This document shows, piece after piece, positions 9,959-18,533 of a stretch of 35,350 bases of DNA. Every line of letters starts with the position of its first letter. Within the stretch, counting starts at the first letter, position 1. Both the position numbers and the translations under genes were made by a program. Source of the DNA: Prochlorococcus sp. AG-676-L21 (GTDB lineage Bacteria > Cyanobacteriota > Cyanobacteriia > PCC-6307 > Cyanobiaceae); the NCBI GenBank assembly GCA_003210915.1, contig QCUA01000001.1, positions 72,527 to 107,876 on the forward strand, in the 5' to 3' direction. The notes beneath the pieces are model-generated. The model was not told the origin of the DNA. It made no database searches and saw only the letters and a program-made list of their open reading frames with translations.

Positions 9959-10861
9959 TTACCTATCTCTATTTGTAATGAAATCAGCTAAGGAGACTAA
10001 ATGTTTTGCATTTAAACCCCAAGGCTCAATTGCTTTCTTAGCTTTGTCCACTAAATCGAAAGCTCTTTTCTTTGATTCCTCCATTCCAAGTAATTTAGGA
10101 TACGTAGTTTTATCTGCCAAAAGATCTTTACCTGCTGTTTTGCCAAGCTTCTCACTGCTTGAAGTTAAATCAAGAATGTCATCTATTATTTGGAATGCTA
10201 AACCTATTCCCTCCGCATATGTAGTTAGGGCCTTTAATAATTCTTCATTAGCTCCGGCAATCATTGCTCCGGTTCTTACGCAAGCTTTTAATAATGCACC
10301 GGTCTTATGAAGATGAATGTACTCAAGGGTTTCGAGATCAACCTCTTTCCCTTCACATTCCAAATCAACAACTTGACCTCCGACTAGTCCAGGTGCTCCT
10401 GCTACTAAGGAAAGTTCTCCAACTACATTTAATAATCTATTGGGATCAACGCCAGGGCTTCTTAATGAGACCATTTCAAAGGCTCTAGTTAATAATGCAT
10501 CGCCAGCCAGAATAGCTAATGCATCTCCATAAACTTTATGGTTAGTAGGTCTTCCTCTCCTTAAGTCGTCATTGTCCATCGCAGGTAAATCATCATGAAT
10601 TAAGGACATGGTATGAATCATTTCTATGGCAACCGCTGTAGGAACAGCTAGAGAGGGATCCCCTCCTGCTAGAGAACAAGATGCTAGACACAAAATAGGA
10701 CGTATTCTTTTACCTCCAGCCAGGAGAGAATATCTCATTGATTCCCTAAGTACTTCTGGATTCTCTGGGCCTAATGATAAATTAAGAGCTTCTTCGACGA
10801 CATTTCTTGTGTCTGTTAGATATTTTTCAAAATCTTGAATATTATCTAAAACTTCTGTCAT
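9959..10861 (-). CDS. crtE: Geranylgeranyl diphosphate synthase
   Basis: Condenses IPP with allylic diphosphates to GGPP, the precursor of carotenoids, the chlorophyll phytyl chain, tocopherol and quinone tails. At 300 aa it is standard. The first Asp-rich motif DDLPAMD is at residues 90-96, followed by [17 protein letters not shown]; the second, DDILD, is at 227-231 in [14 protein letters not shown]. Substrate-binding Lys and Arg lie in [14 protein letters not shown] (about 47-60). The absence of bulky chain-length residues cannot be judged reliably by eye; a farnesyl synthase is the alternative, but cyanobacteria usually carry this single type. It follows folD by 36 bases. Confidence 0.93.
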   Translation of the reverse strand: MTEVLDNIQDFEKYLTDTRNVVEEALNLSLGPENPEVLRESMRYSLLAGGKRIRPILCLASCSLAGGDPSLAVPTAVAIEMIHTMSLIHDDLPAMDNDDLRRGRPTNHKVYGDALAILAGDALLTRAFEMVSLRSPGVDPNRLLNVVGELSLVAGAPGLVGGQVVDLECEGKEVDLETLEYIHLHKTGALLKACVRTGAMIAGANEELLKALTTYAEGIGLAFQIIDDILDLTSSSEKLGKTAGKDLLADKTTYPKLLGMEESKKRAFDLVDKAKKAIEPWGLNAKHLVSLADFITNRDR

Positions 10862-10897
10862 TTTTACGTTGAGTAATTTTTTTCTGCATCATTGGCT

Positions 10898-11794
10898 TTA
10901 TGGCTGCAGGTCATTAAGAGTTGATGATAAACCAAATTGTTTTTGCCAGCTGGAAATAGTATTTACTAGTAACATTGTTACTGTCATTGGTCCAACACCA
11001 CCAGGGACGGGAGTGTATGCAAATACTTTGGGAATGACATCTTCTAATAATACATCTCCACATAATCTGTTTTTGCTTTTGTCGGAACTTTTTAATCGAT
11101 GAATTCCAACATCAATAATTACAGCACCCTCTTTAACAAAACTCGAGTCTATTAGGTTAGGTTTTCCTGCCGCAGCAATTAATATATCCGCTTCCTTGCA
11201 TATTTTATTTAAATTTATAGTTTTTGAATGAGTCATTGTTACCGTCGCATTAAGATTCAGCAACATAAGGGATAGTGGTTTTCCAACCAACAAACTTCTT
11301 CCAATAACAACAATTTTCTTTCCTTCAATTTTAATATTTTGGGATCTAAGTAAATTAATTATCCCAGCTGGTGTGCAGGATCTCATCGCAGGTTCATTTT
11401 TTACTAACTTCCCAATATTTTGCTCATTTAATCCATCCACATCTTTTCCTGGATTAATGAAACTTATCAATCTTTGTTCATCAAATTTCTTTGATATGGG
11501 TAGTTGTAATAACATTCCATCAATATCATTATCAAGGTTTAATTTATTTAATAATTGTTCAACTTCTTTTTGCTCTACTGAATCTTTTAGATGAAAAATA
11601 TAACTCTTTATTCCTACTCGCGAACAAGCTTTTTCTTTGTTCCCTACATAAACTCCGCTTGCGGGATCTTCGCCAATTCTTATTACAGCCAAACCTGGAT
11701 TTCTTTTTGCAATTGTTTTATTTATTTGAATATAGTTTTTTAATCTTTCTTCGATTTCTAAAGATAATTTTTTACCATCTAGTTTTAATGACAT
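10898..11794 (-). CDS. folD: Bifunctional methylenetetrahydrofolate dehydrogenase / cyclohydrolase
   Basis: Interconverts 5,10-methylene-, methenyl- and 10-formyl-THF for purine and formyl-Met synthesis. The 298-aa protein shows the active-site segment [17 protein letters not shown] with Tyr49 and catalytic Lys53 in the usual Y-x3-K spacing. It also shows the cofactor motif [17 protein letters not shown] and the C-terminal [15 protein letters not shown] signature. The ATG is at 11794. It is the first gene of a reverse-strand run with crtE and DUF212. The 5-formyl-THF cyclo-ligase at 27.4 kb acts in the same folate pool. Confidence 0.96.
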   Translation of the reverse strand: MSLKLDGKKLSLEIEERLKNYIQINKTIAKRNPGLAVIRIGEDPASGVYVGNKEKACSRVGIKSYIFHLKDSVEQKEVEQLLNKLNLDNDIDGMLLQLPISKKFDEQRLISFINPGKDVDGLNEQNIGKLVKNEPAMRSCTPAGIINLLRSQNIKIEGKKIVVIGRSLLVGKPLSLMLLNLNATVTMTHSKTINLNKICKEADILIAAAGKPNLIDSSFVKEGAVIIDVGIHRLKSSDKSKNRLCGDVLLEDVIPKVFAYTPVPGGVGPMTVTMLLVNTISSWQKQFGLSSTLNDLQP

Positions 11795-11859
11795 TTAGAA
11801 AAACTTCTCCTTTTTACTTCTAGCATGCCTATAATTTTAAATTAATCAATTATATCTAA

Positions 11860-13341
11860 TTGTATTCTGTGGAAACTACTACAAGAATTATAAAAAAATT
11901 AAATAAATTATGGAAAAGAAGTCAATTCCCTGCACAGAATCCTATTCAAATTTCAACAATAGATAAATTAATTATCTTCCTTATATGTATTGTTATCTCC
12001 ATAATATCTTCCTATAAAATTCTTATAACTCCAACGTTAGGAGTTTCAGATGTTTTTTATTGGGGCTTGAATTTTGCTGAAGTCTTATTTACGTGTGGAT
12101 TTTTAATACTAGTTTCTAGAAAAGAAAATCCAAACATTAATTCAAGACAAATCTTGTTAATTATTTCGCTGCTGTTAGTCGTTCAGATGATAAAAAATAT
12201 ATTTCAACCAGGATTTAGTCCTTTGTCTATCATAATACCTCCTGCTTTAATTATTTCTCAAGGTATGGGGACTATAACAGCTTTAGCTTGGGTCTCAATA
12301 GCAAGTCTAAGTTGGCCATATTCTTTGACAAATATTAATAGTAATCTACTACTCATAACCTTGATTTGCGCATGTGTCGTTTCAGTTCTTGGAGGAAGAA
12401 TAAGAAGTCGAGCTCAGTTACTTCAACTTTCAATATTTGTTCCCATTGGGGCAATGTTTTCTCAATGGCTACTAATTGGAAATGAGGAATATTCATTATT
12501 GGATAACCAAGAATTTTTCACTTCAAATGGCAAAATATTTTCTGATTCTCTGCTTTTAGCAATAATAATGCTCATAACAATATTATTTATTCCCATTTTT
12601 GAGTCAATATTTGGATTGTTAACAAAGGCAAGATTATTGGAATTGGCTGATAAAGAAAAACCTCTTATTAGAAGACTCTCTATTGAAGCTCCAGGGACTT
12701 TCGAACATACTTTATTGATATGCGGTCTTGCTGAAGAGGCGACAAGAATGATAGGAGGAGATATTGATCTTATTAAAACTGGCTCTTTGTATCATGATGT
12801 TGGTAAATTACATGCTCCAAATTGGTTCATTGAGAATCAAGATGGTTCGAAAAATCCACATGATGAAATAGATGATCCTTTAAAAAGTGCGAAGGTTTTA
12901 CAAGCCCACGTAGATGAAGGCCTGAAATTTGCAAGAAAAAATAGATTACCAAAACCAATAGCTAATTTCATCCCAGAACATCAAGGAACTCTAAAAATGG
13001 GATATTTTCTTAATAAAGCTGAAGAGAAAAAGTTAAATTTTAATGAGAGCGATTTTAGATATAAAGGACCTATCCCTCAATCTAAAGAAACGGCTATCTT
13101 GATGCTTGCCGATGGATGTGAAGCTGCATTAAGAGCGATGGATATTAATGCTTCTGATTCTGAAGCACTAGTAACAATATCTAAAATAGTTAATTCAAGG
13201 GAAACTGATGGCCAGTTAAATGATAGTAATCTTTCCAAGGGAGAAATTTTTCTAATAAAAAAATCTTTTTTAAATGTTTGGAAAAGAATTAGACATAGAC
13301 GAATTCAATATCCAACAACAAAAAATAATACTTTTTCTTAA
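11860..13341 (+). CDS. PgpH-like membrane HD-domain phosphodiesterase
   Basis: A 493-aa protein with about seven hydrophobic helices (residues about 30-260) followed by a cytosolic HD domain. The catalytic His312-Asp313 lies in SLYHDVGKLHAPNWFIENQ; downstream the family marks KNPHDEIDDP, FIPEHQGTLKMGYF and FRYKGPIPQSKETAILMLAD appear. These match the 7TM-HD proteins of the PgpH type, which in other bacteria hydrolyse cyclic di-AMP (established for Listeria PgpH). The long extracytoplasmic 7TMR-HDED domain of PgpH is missing, so this is a short version of the usual 700-plus residues. The start is TTG at 11860 or GTG at 11869. The HD class is sure; the substrate is inferred. Confidence 0.88.
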   Translation: MYSVETTTRIIKKLNKLWKRSQFPAQNPIQISTIDKLIIFLICIVISIISSYKILITPTLGVSDVFYWGLNFAEVLFTCGFLILVSRKENPNINSRQILLIISLLLVVQMIKNIFQPGFSPLSIIIPPALIISQGMGTITALAWVSIASLSWPYSLTNINSNLLLITLICACVVSVLGGRIRSRAQLLQLSIFVPIGAMFSQWLLIGNEEYSLLDNQEFFTSNGKIFSDSLLLAIIMLITILFIPIFESIFGLLTKARLLELADKEKPLIRRLSIEAPGTFEHTLLICGLAEEATRMIGGDIDLIKTGSLYHDVGKLHAPNWFIENQDGSKNPHDEIDDPLKSAKVLQAHVDEGLKFARKNRLPKPIANFIPEHQGTLKMGYFLNKAEEKKLNFNESDFRYKGPIPQSKETAILMLADGCEAALRAMDINASDSEALVTISKIVNSRETDGQLNDSNLSKGEIFLIKKSFLNVWKRIRHRRIQYPTTKNNTFS

Positions 13342-13353
13342 TTTAATATTTTT

Positions 13354-13746
13354 TTATAATCTGATATTTCTTCGATGTCTCGGATTACACCAATATATTA
13401 AAGCTAAGGTACTAAATAAAGAGGACAAAAGTGTAATACCTCCAATTCCAAAAAAATCTTTAAGGGCGACTAATCGAAAAATAGAATATGGAGCTGTTCC
13501 AGAAATTATCATTGAAAGAGATACTAGAGTTAAAGTAATACCCCATTTCTTCTCCGCTAAAAGAGCAGAAGCAGATACTATTCCAACTATTGCAGCAGGC
13601 CAGCCAACGCTTATAGCTAAAGTTATATTAGCCACTTTTAATGAAGGGCCATAACTTACTATTAAAGCGATTATGGGTAAAGCAATGATATTACCTATTA
13701 AACCAACCCATGCAAGAGTCCAATATCCTAATACCCTATCTCTCAT
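13354..13746 (-). CDS. Small integral membrane protein, unknown function
   Basis: A 130-aa protein made almost entirely of four hydrophobic segments (about residues 8-30, 37-62, 68-87 and 97-118), with a basic, cytosol-type tail CNPRHRRNIRL. The second segment holds the conserved-looking SVGWPAAIVGIVSASALLAEKKWG. I do not recognise a family; it is likely a picocyanobacterial conserved membrane protein. It converges with the HD-domain gene (12 bases between stops). An opposite-strand reading frame in this stretch is a shadow. Confidence 0.75.
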   Translation of the reverse strand: MRDRVLGYWTLAWVGLIGNIIALPIIALIVSYGPSLKVANITLAISVGWPAAIVGIVSASALLAEKKWGITLTLVSLSMIISGTAPYSIFRLVALKDFFGIGGITLLSSLFSTLALIYWCNPRHRRNIRL

Positions 13747-13836
13747 TATTTTAGTTGATTAAATTAAAAATTAAAGCTTTAATCTACATTATTAGGCTAC
13801 TGGTTTTTGCCTAAACTTAATAATCCCAAAACTAAA

Positions 13837-15477
13837 TCATTTTTTAGGATTTGATAATATCTTATTTTTAGGATTTTCTAAATTATCAAATTGGGGGTGA
13901 ATAGAGTTTTTCTTCTCTGAAAATACAAGCCTGTTTAAAGCATTTACAAAAGCATTCGCAGCAGCTACAACAACGTCTGTATCCGCAGAGTGTCCTGAAT
14001 ATATTTTATTCTTGTTCCGAATTCTTATAGTAACTTCCCCTAACGCATCTATTCCTTCCGTTACAGATTTCACTGAAAACTCTATTAATTCATTAGGAAC
14101 TTTAGCTAATGCATTTAGTGCTTCGCAAACCGCATCTACAGGCCCAGTACCTATTGCGACAGCAGTATCTTCAGTATGATCTTCTGTATTTATAAGAGTT
14201 ACTGTCGCTGTAGGCTTGGATGTACTGCCGCAACTTACTTGAACATGACTTAGTTGAAATTTAGATTCCGGAAGTTGAACCTGTTCACTAACTATAGCTT
14301 CTAAATCTCTATCAGTAATTTCTCGTTTTCTATCAGCTAGATCTTTGAAACGAGCAAAAGCATCGTTCAGGTCTTCTCTACTTAAATCGTATCCCATCTC
14401 TTCCAATCTTGCCCTTACTGCACTTCTTCCGCTAAGTTTCCCTAATGAAATTTTATTATCATTCAAACCAACAGTTTTTGCATCAATAATTTCATATGTG
14501 AGTCTATTTTTTAGTACACCATCTTGATGGATCCCTGATTCATGAGCAAAAGCATTTGCCCCAACAATTGCTTTATTGGGCTGAACATTCATTCCAGTTA
14601 AGTTAGATACTAATCTCGAAGTTTTTGTGATTTCTTCTGTTCTTATGGCTGTTAGTGGAGTAGGTGAATCTGAACTTCTTCCAAAAAAACTATTAAAAAA
14701 ACTTTTTCTCACATGTAATGCCATTACTAATTCTTCTAGTGAGGCATTCCCCGCTCTTTCACCTATACCATTTATTGTGCACTCTAATTGCCTCGCTCCG
14801 TTCTTTACTGCTTCTAGAAAATTAGCAACAGCTAAACCTAAATCATTATGACCATGAACAGAAATAATAGCTTCATCAATATTTGGAACATTTTTATTAA
14901 TATCAAAAATAAGCTTCCCAAATTCACTTGGAGTTGTGAACCCAACTGTATCTGGAATATTAATAGTTGTTGCTCCTGATTTTATTGCTAGTTGAATTAC
15001 TTCATAAAGAAATTCAGGATCACTCCTTGAGGCATCTTCACAAGAGAATTCAATATCATCAACTAATGATTTAGCATAACTAACCATTTCTGGAACTATA
15101 GAAAGAACATCTGCTCTTGTTTTTTTAAGTTTATGTTTTAGGTGTATATCGCTAGTAGCTATAAACGTATGAATTCTTTTTTTAGGGGCTGGGCTTATAG
15201 CTTCATAACAAGCTTTTATATCATCTAAAGAGGCCCTAGCTAAACCACAAATTATTGGACCATTTTCACCACCAACGACTTCAGCAATTTTGTTTACTGC
15301 CTTAAAATCTCCACGACTAGCATATGGAAATCCTGCTTCAATAACATCTACTCCTAATCTTGCAAGTTGATTCGCAATTGCAAGCTTCTCCTCAAGATTT
15401 AAACTCGCACCTGGAGATTGCTCACCATCTCTCAATGTTGTATCAAAGATCAATATTCTGGATGGATCTTTGGCCAT
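13837..15477 (-). CDS. leuA: 2-isopropylmalate synthase
   Basis: Condenses acetyl-CoA with 2-oxoisovalerate, the first committed step to leucine. At 546 aa it has the full LeuA layout: the TIM-barrel catalytic domain with [13 protein letters not shown] near the N-terminus, [13 protein letters not shown], the metal-binding [17 protein letters not shown], and [19 protein letters not shown], then the C-terminal regulatory domain where leucine inhibits ([40 protein letters not shown]). The last 30 residues are a Lys/Asn-rich extension beyond the regulatory domain. The ATG is at 15477. The upstream region is shared divergently with the GH57 gene. Confidence 0.97.
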   Translation of the reverse strand: MAKDPSRILIFDTTLRDGEQSPGASLNLEEKLAIANQLARLGVDVIEAGFPYASRGDFKAVNKIAEVVGGENGPIICGLARASLDDIKACYEAISPAPKKRIHTFIATSDIHLKHKLKKTRADVLSIVPEMVSYAKSLVDDIEFSCEDASRSDPEFLYEVIQLAIKSGATTINIPDTVGFTTPSEFGKLIFDINKNVPNIDEAIISVHGHNDLGLAVANFLEAVKNGARQLECTINGIGERAGNASLEELVMALHVRKSFFNSFFGRSSDSPTPLTAIRTEEITKTSRLVSNLTGMNVQPNKAIVGANAFAHESGIHQDGVLKNRLTYEIIDAKTVGLNDNKISLGKLSGRSAVRARLEEMGYDLSREDLNDAFARFKDLADRKREITDRDLEAIVSEQVQLPESKFQLSHVQVSCGSTSKPTATVTLINTEDHTEDTAVAIGTGPVDAVCEALNALAKVPNELIEFSVKSVTEGIDALGEVTIRIRNKNKIYSGHSADTDVVVAAANAFVNALNRLVFSEKKNSIHPQFDNLENPKNKILSNPKK

Positions 15478-15708
15478 TAGTTAAATACAATTAATTCTAT
15501 ATTAAGCTAATTAAAAAAAAATTACTAGATACAGGAAACTTAAATTAGTCTTTAGGAATCAATCCTTAATAATTTTAGGTTAAATTATTATAAATAAAAA
15601 GTATTTATATTTATTAAATAAAGTATCCTTTATAAAAAATAAATAAATATTTGCCTAAAGGTAAATTTTGATATTTAAACGGCCTTTAATCATAAACTTT
15701 TAAAAACT
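15478..15708. promoter_or_regulatory. Divergent leuA / GH57 intergenic region
   Basis: 231 bases, almost all A/T, separating two divergent genes, so at least two promoters must lie here. A short imperfect hairpin, TTTGCC-TAAA-GGTAAA, is at about 15651-15666. TATAAA-like boxes (for example near 15589-15595) are candidate -10 elements for either strand. I see no RNA gene or conserved leader peptide with Leu codons. Confidence 0.4.
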
Positions 15709-17292
15709 ATGAATGGGCCTTTTCCTAATAAAAATTACTTAGGTAGATTGGCAATAGTTTTACATGCTCATCTTCCATATGTTAGAAAAAACGAAAAAAA
15801 TTCTTTAGAAGAAGATTGGTTATTCCAAGCAATACTCGAATGTTATATTCCATTACTTCAAGTAATGGAATCAAGCAAAAAGCAAGATATTAGCAATACA
15901 AAATTAACCCTCAGTTTATCTCCAACTTTATTATCTCTTCTTCAAAATAAACAAATTAAAAAGAAATACTCATCTTGGATTAAAACAAGAATAGAATTTT
16001 TGAGTGATTTACCTAAAAAAGAACAAGCTGCATCTGAATTTCTTCTGAGAAATATCAAAAATAATTATTTATATTGGGAAAAATGTTCTGGAGATTTAAT
16101 AGAAAGATTTAAAAATTTAAATATGACTGGAAATCTAGATATCCTAACTTGTGCGGCAACACATGGATATTTACCAATCCTTAGAGAAAACCCTGAAACA
16201 GTGTTAGGTCAAATAAATACTGCGATAAGAAGTCATGAAGTTATTATTGGAACAAGACCCTTAGGGATTTGGTTGCCAGAGTGCGCTTATTATGAAGATC
16301 TTGATGACATATTACTTAATTGCGGAATTAGATATGCAGTTTTAGATGGTCATGGGATTTTGAATGGATCACCAAGGCCAAGATATGGCGTATATGCACC
16401 TATTTGTTCAAAAAAAGGGGTGGCTTTTTTTGGGAGAGATAGTGAATCAACATTGCCAGTTTGGTCCTCAAGAGAAGGATACCCAGGAAATCCAGTTTAT
16501 AGAGAATTTCACAAAGACTTAGGGTGGGAATTATCTTCCTCAGAACTACAAAAAAAAGGCATTCCAACAAGCAGACCTCTAGGATTGAAATTTCATAGAA
16601 TCACAAATCATAAATGTTCATTAGGCAAAAAAGAATTTTATATAGAACATGAAGCTATAAAAAAAGTTGAAGAACATGCTGAAAATTATCTTTTATCAAG
16701 ATCTAAACAATTAAAGAACCTTTCTTTATCAGCATCATTCGAACCGTTGTTAATTGCTCCATTTGATGCTGAACTATTTGGACATTGGTGGTATGAAGGA
16801 CCAAGGTTTATAGAAAATATACTTAAAAAATCTCCAAAGTATTTCATTAAGCTTACAAACCTAAAGGAAATTCTTCTTCAAAATCCTAACCTTCAAATTT
16901 GTGATCCTTCTCCTTCAAGTTGGGGGCAGGGGGGGTTTCATAATTACTGGCTTAATGATAAAAATGCATGGATAGTTCCAGAAATCACAAAAGCGGGGGC
17001 TGTTTTTGTTGAATTATCTAGTAGGAAATTTAATGATGATTTTTCTATAAGATTATTAAAGCAAGCAGCAAGAGAATTACTTCTTTCTGAATCCTCTGAT
17101 TGGAGTTTCATTTTAAGGGCTGGAACTACAACTGAACTCGCTAAAGAAAGAATTGATAGACATCTTTGTAGATTCTGGAAATTAATTGAGATGCTAGAAA
17201 ATAAGTCTATTATTGATTATAAATTTCTCAAAGATATTGAAGAAGAGGATAAAATATTTCCTAATATAAGAATTAAAGATTGGCAATTTTAA
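15709..17292 (+). CDS. GH57-family 1,4-alpha-glucan branching enzyme
   Basis: Introduces alpha-1,6 branches into glycogen. The 527-aa length matches GH57 branching enzymes such as the Thermus type. The family motifs appear in order: LHAHLPYVR near the N-terminus, ATHGYLPIL, LGIWLPECAYY with the catalytic nucleophile Glu191, and APFDAELFGHWWYEGP with acid/base Asp353. The C-terminal helical region includes SSWGQGGFHNYWLN and SSDWSFILRAG. No signal peptide; cytosolic. The ATG is at 15709. It is convergent with crtL (6-base gap). An alpha-amylase or 4-alpha-glucanotransferase role is less likely, given the length and the LPE/DAELFGHWW pattern. Confidence 0.88.
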   Translation: MNGPFPNKNYLGRLAIVLHAHLPYVRKNEKNSLEEDWLFQAILECYIPLLQVMESSKKQDISNTKLTLSLSPTLLSLLQNKQIKKKYSSWIKTRIEFLSDLPKKEQAASEFLLRNIKNNYLYWEKCSGDLIERFKNLNMTGNLDILTCAATHGYLPILRENPETVLGQINTAIRSHEVIIGTRPLGIWLPECAYYEDLDDILLNCGIRYAVLDGHGILNGSPRPRYGVYAPICSKKGVAFFGRDSESTLPVWSSREGYPGNPVYREFHKDLGWELSSSELQKKGIPTSRPLGLKFHRITNHKCSLGKKEFYIEHEAIKKVEEHAENYLLSRSKQLKNLSLSASFEPLLIAPFDAELFGHWWYEGPRFIENILKKSPKYFIKLTNLKEILLQNPNLQICDPSPSSWGQGGFHNYWLNDKNAWIVPEITKAGAVFVELSSRKFNDDFSIRLLKQAARELLLSESSDWSFILRAGTTTELAKERIDRHLCRFWKLIEMLENKSIIDYKFLKDIEEEDKIFPNIRIKDWQF

Positions 17293-17297
17293 AAATC

Positions 17298-18509
17298 TTA
17301 TTTTATCTTTAACATCCCAAGCTTAACTTTTAAAGGTGAATTGATAAACATTTTACTCATTACATAAATCAGTTTTGGTAATGGAAGTGTATTGGTTAGA
17401 AAACCTACCCATTCTTCCGTTGACAATTTGAAGAAATTAGAAAAGAAACTTCTTAATCTACTTTCATCAAAGCTCATTAATCTCCGGAGTCCGTATTGAT
17501 AGAGCCTATGTCTTTGAGTTAATTCATATGGCCATAATACTGACCAACCTTTAGTAGCTAATTCTCGTGAACTATAGTTTGGTTCTTTCAAAAAGATTGC
17601 TAATTTTTCAGCAAGAAGTGGAGCTCTTCTTAATAGAGATCCAATCATATAACCAGATGCGGGATGCACCATGCTTGCGGCTCCTCCAAAACCAAGAACC
17701 AATTGTTTTTTATATGGTAATGGTAAATTCATAGGGAATAAGCAATTCTCCTCATGAAAAATCTCTACTACTTTTATTCCTTTATTCTGTAATCTTCTTA
17801 AAAGTCTTTTTTTTAGATGGTCTTGTGAAAAAGCAGGGAAACTAGCTAGTGATGTCTCCTCAACAAAATAAGTTTGACTACCCAAATCCATTGCATAAAG
17901 AAAGGAGGGCGATTTAAATAACTCTTCATCATCTAAATGGTCAGAACGAAAATCCATTAAAACAAATTGATCTTTTTTTACAGGAGGAATAGAAAATTTA
18001 CCGACTATTCCATAAGCAGCTTGCTGGGCGACTTCTTTTGAAATTGGCCTTTTAATAAATTTACTCTTGTGTCCGCTTGCATCAATTACTAATCTTGCCT
18101 TTAGTTTTACCCCTGATAAACAAATTACTTCAGAAATTTTGTTTTCTGATTTAATTGATTTTGCAGTTTCATTCAACCATTCAATACCTTTGCAGCTCTT
18201 CAAAAGTTCATTTTGAAAAGCCTCCTGATTTATTAAACCATAGTCATAACAATGTTTTGTGGGATTATTACCTTTGTCCTTTATTCCATCTCCAAAATAG
18301 CTTATAGTTTTTGACCATCTATGAGATAGCAAAGACGCTAAACCAAATTCCTCTAACTCAGAAGCCCAAATCCCATATGTGTTTTCCCATTTTTCATGGG
18401 GAGATTTAGTTGATATTCCCTTAATATTAAGATTTTGTTTGGCTAATTCTGAAGCTATACATAATGCTGCAGGTCCAGAACCTAAAATTAAAATATCAAG
18501 AATTTCCAT
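17298..18509 (-). CDS. crtL: Lycopene cyclase, probably beta type
   Basis: Cyclises the ends of lycopene toward beta-carotene, part of thylakoid pigment synthesis. The 403-aa protein begins with a dinucleotide-binding fold (ILILGSGPAALCIASELA, Gly10/Gly12 region). It carries the family signature YFVEETSLAS (the 'FLEET' motif needed for catalysis), QAAYGIVGKF, and GFGGAASMVHPASGYMIGSLLRRAP. Prochlorococcus has two related cyclases (beta and epsilon), and eye inspection cannot fully separate them; beta is the more likely assignment. It lies 24 bases after gyrA on the same strand. Confidence 0.88.
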   Translation of the reverse strand: MEILDILILGSGPAALCIASELAKQNLNIKGISTKSPHEKWENTYGIWASELEEFGLASLLSHRWSKTISYFGDGIKDKGNNPTKHCYDYGLINQEAFQNELLKSCKGIEWLNETAKSIKSENKISEVICLSGVKLKARLVIDASGHKSKFIKRPISKEVAQQAAYGIVGKFSIPPVKKDQFVLMDFRSDHLDDEELFKSPSFLYAMDLGSQTYFVEETSLASFPAFSQDHLKKRLLRRLQNKGIKVVEIFHEENCLFPMNLPLPYKKQLVLGFGGAASMVHPASGYMIGSLLRRAPLLAEKLAIFLKEPNYSSRELATKGWSVLWPYELTQRHRLYQYGLRRLMSFDESRLRSFFSNFFKLSTEEWVGFLTNTLPLPKLIYVMSKMFINSPLKVKLGMLKIK

Positions 18510-18533
18510 ATGAACTTTAAAATCTAATGGTTG

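Noticed and set aside
13770..13783. Perfect palindrome ATTAAAGCTTTAAT between leuA and the small membrane-protein gene.
   Set aside because: A single AT-rich palindrome with no partner site and no clear promoter beside it; not enough for an operator call.
13792..13814. TTAGGC...GCCTAA stem-loop downstream of the leuA stop.
   Set aside because: No T run follows on either strand within a few bases, so an intrinsic terminator is not supported; may still fold in the leuA 3' end.
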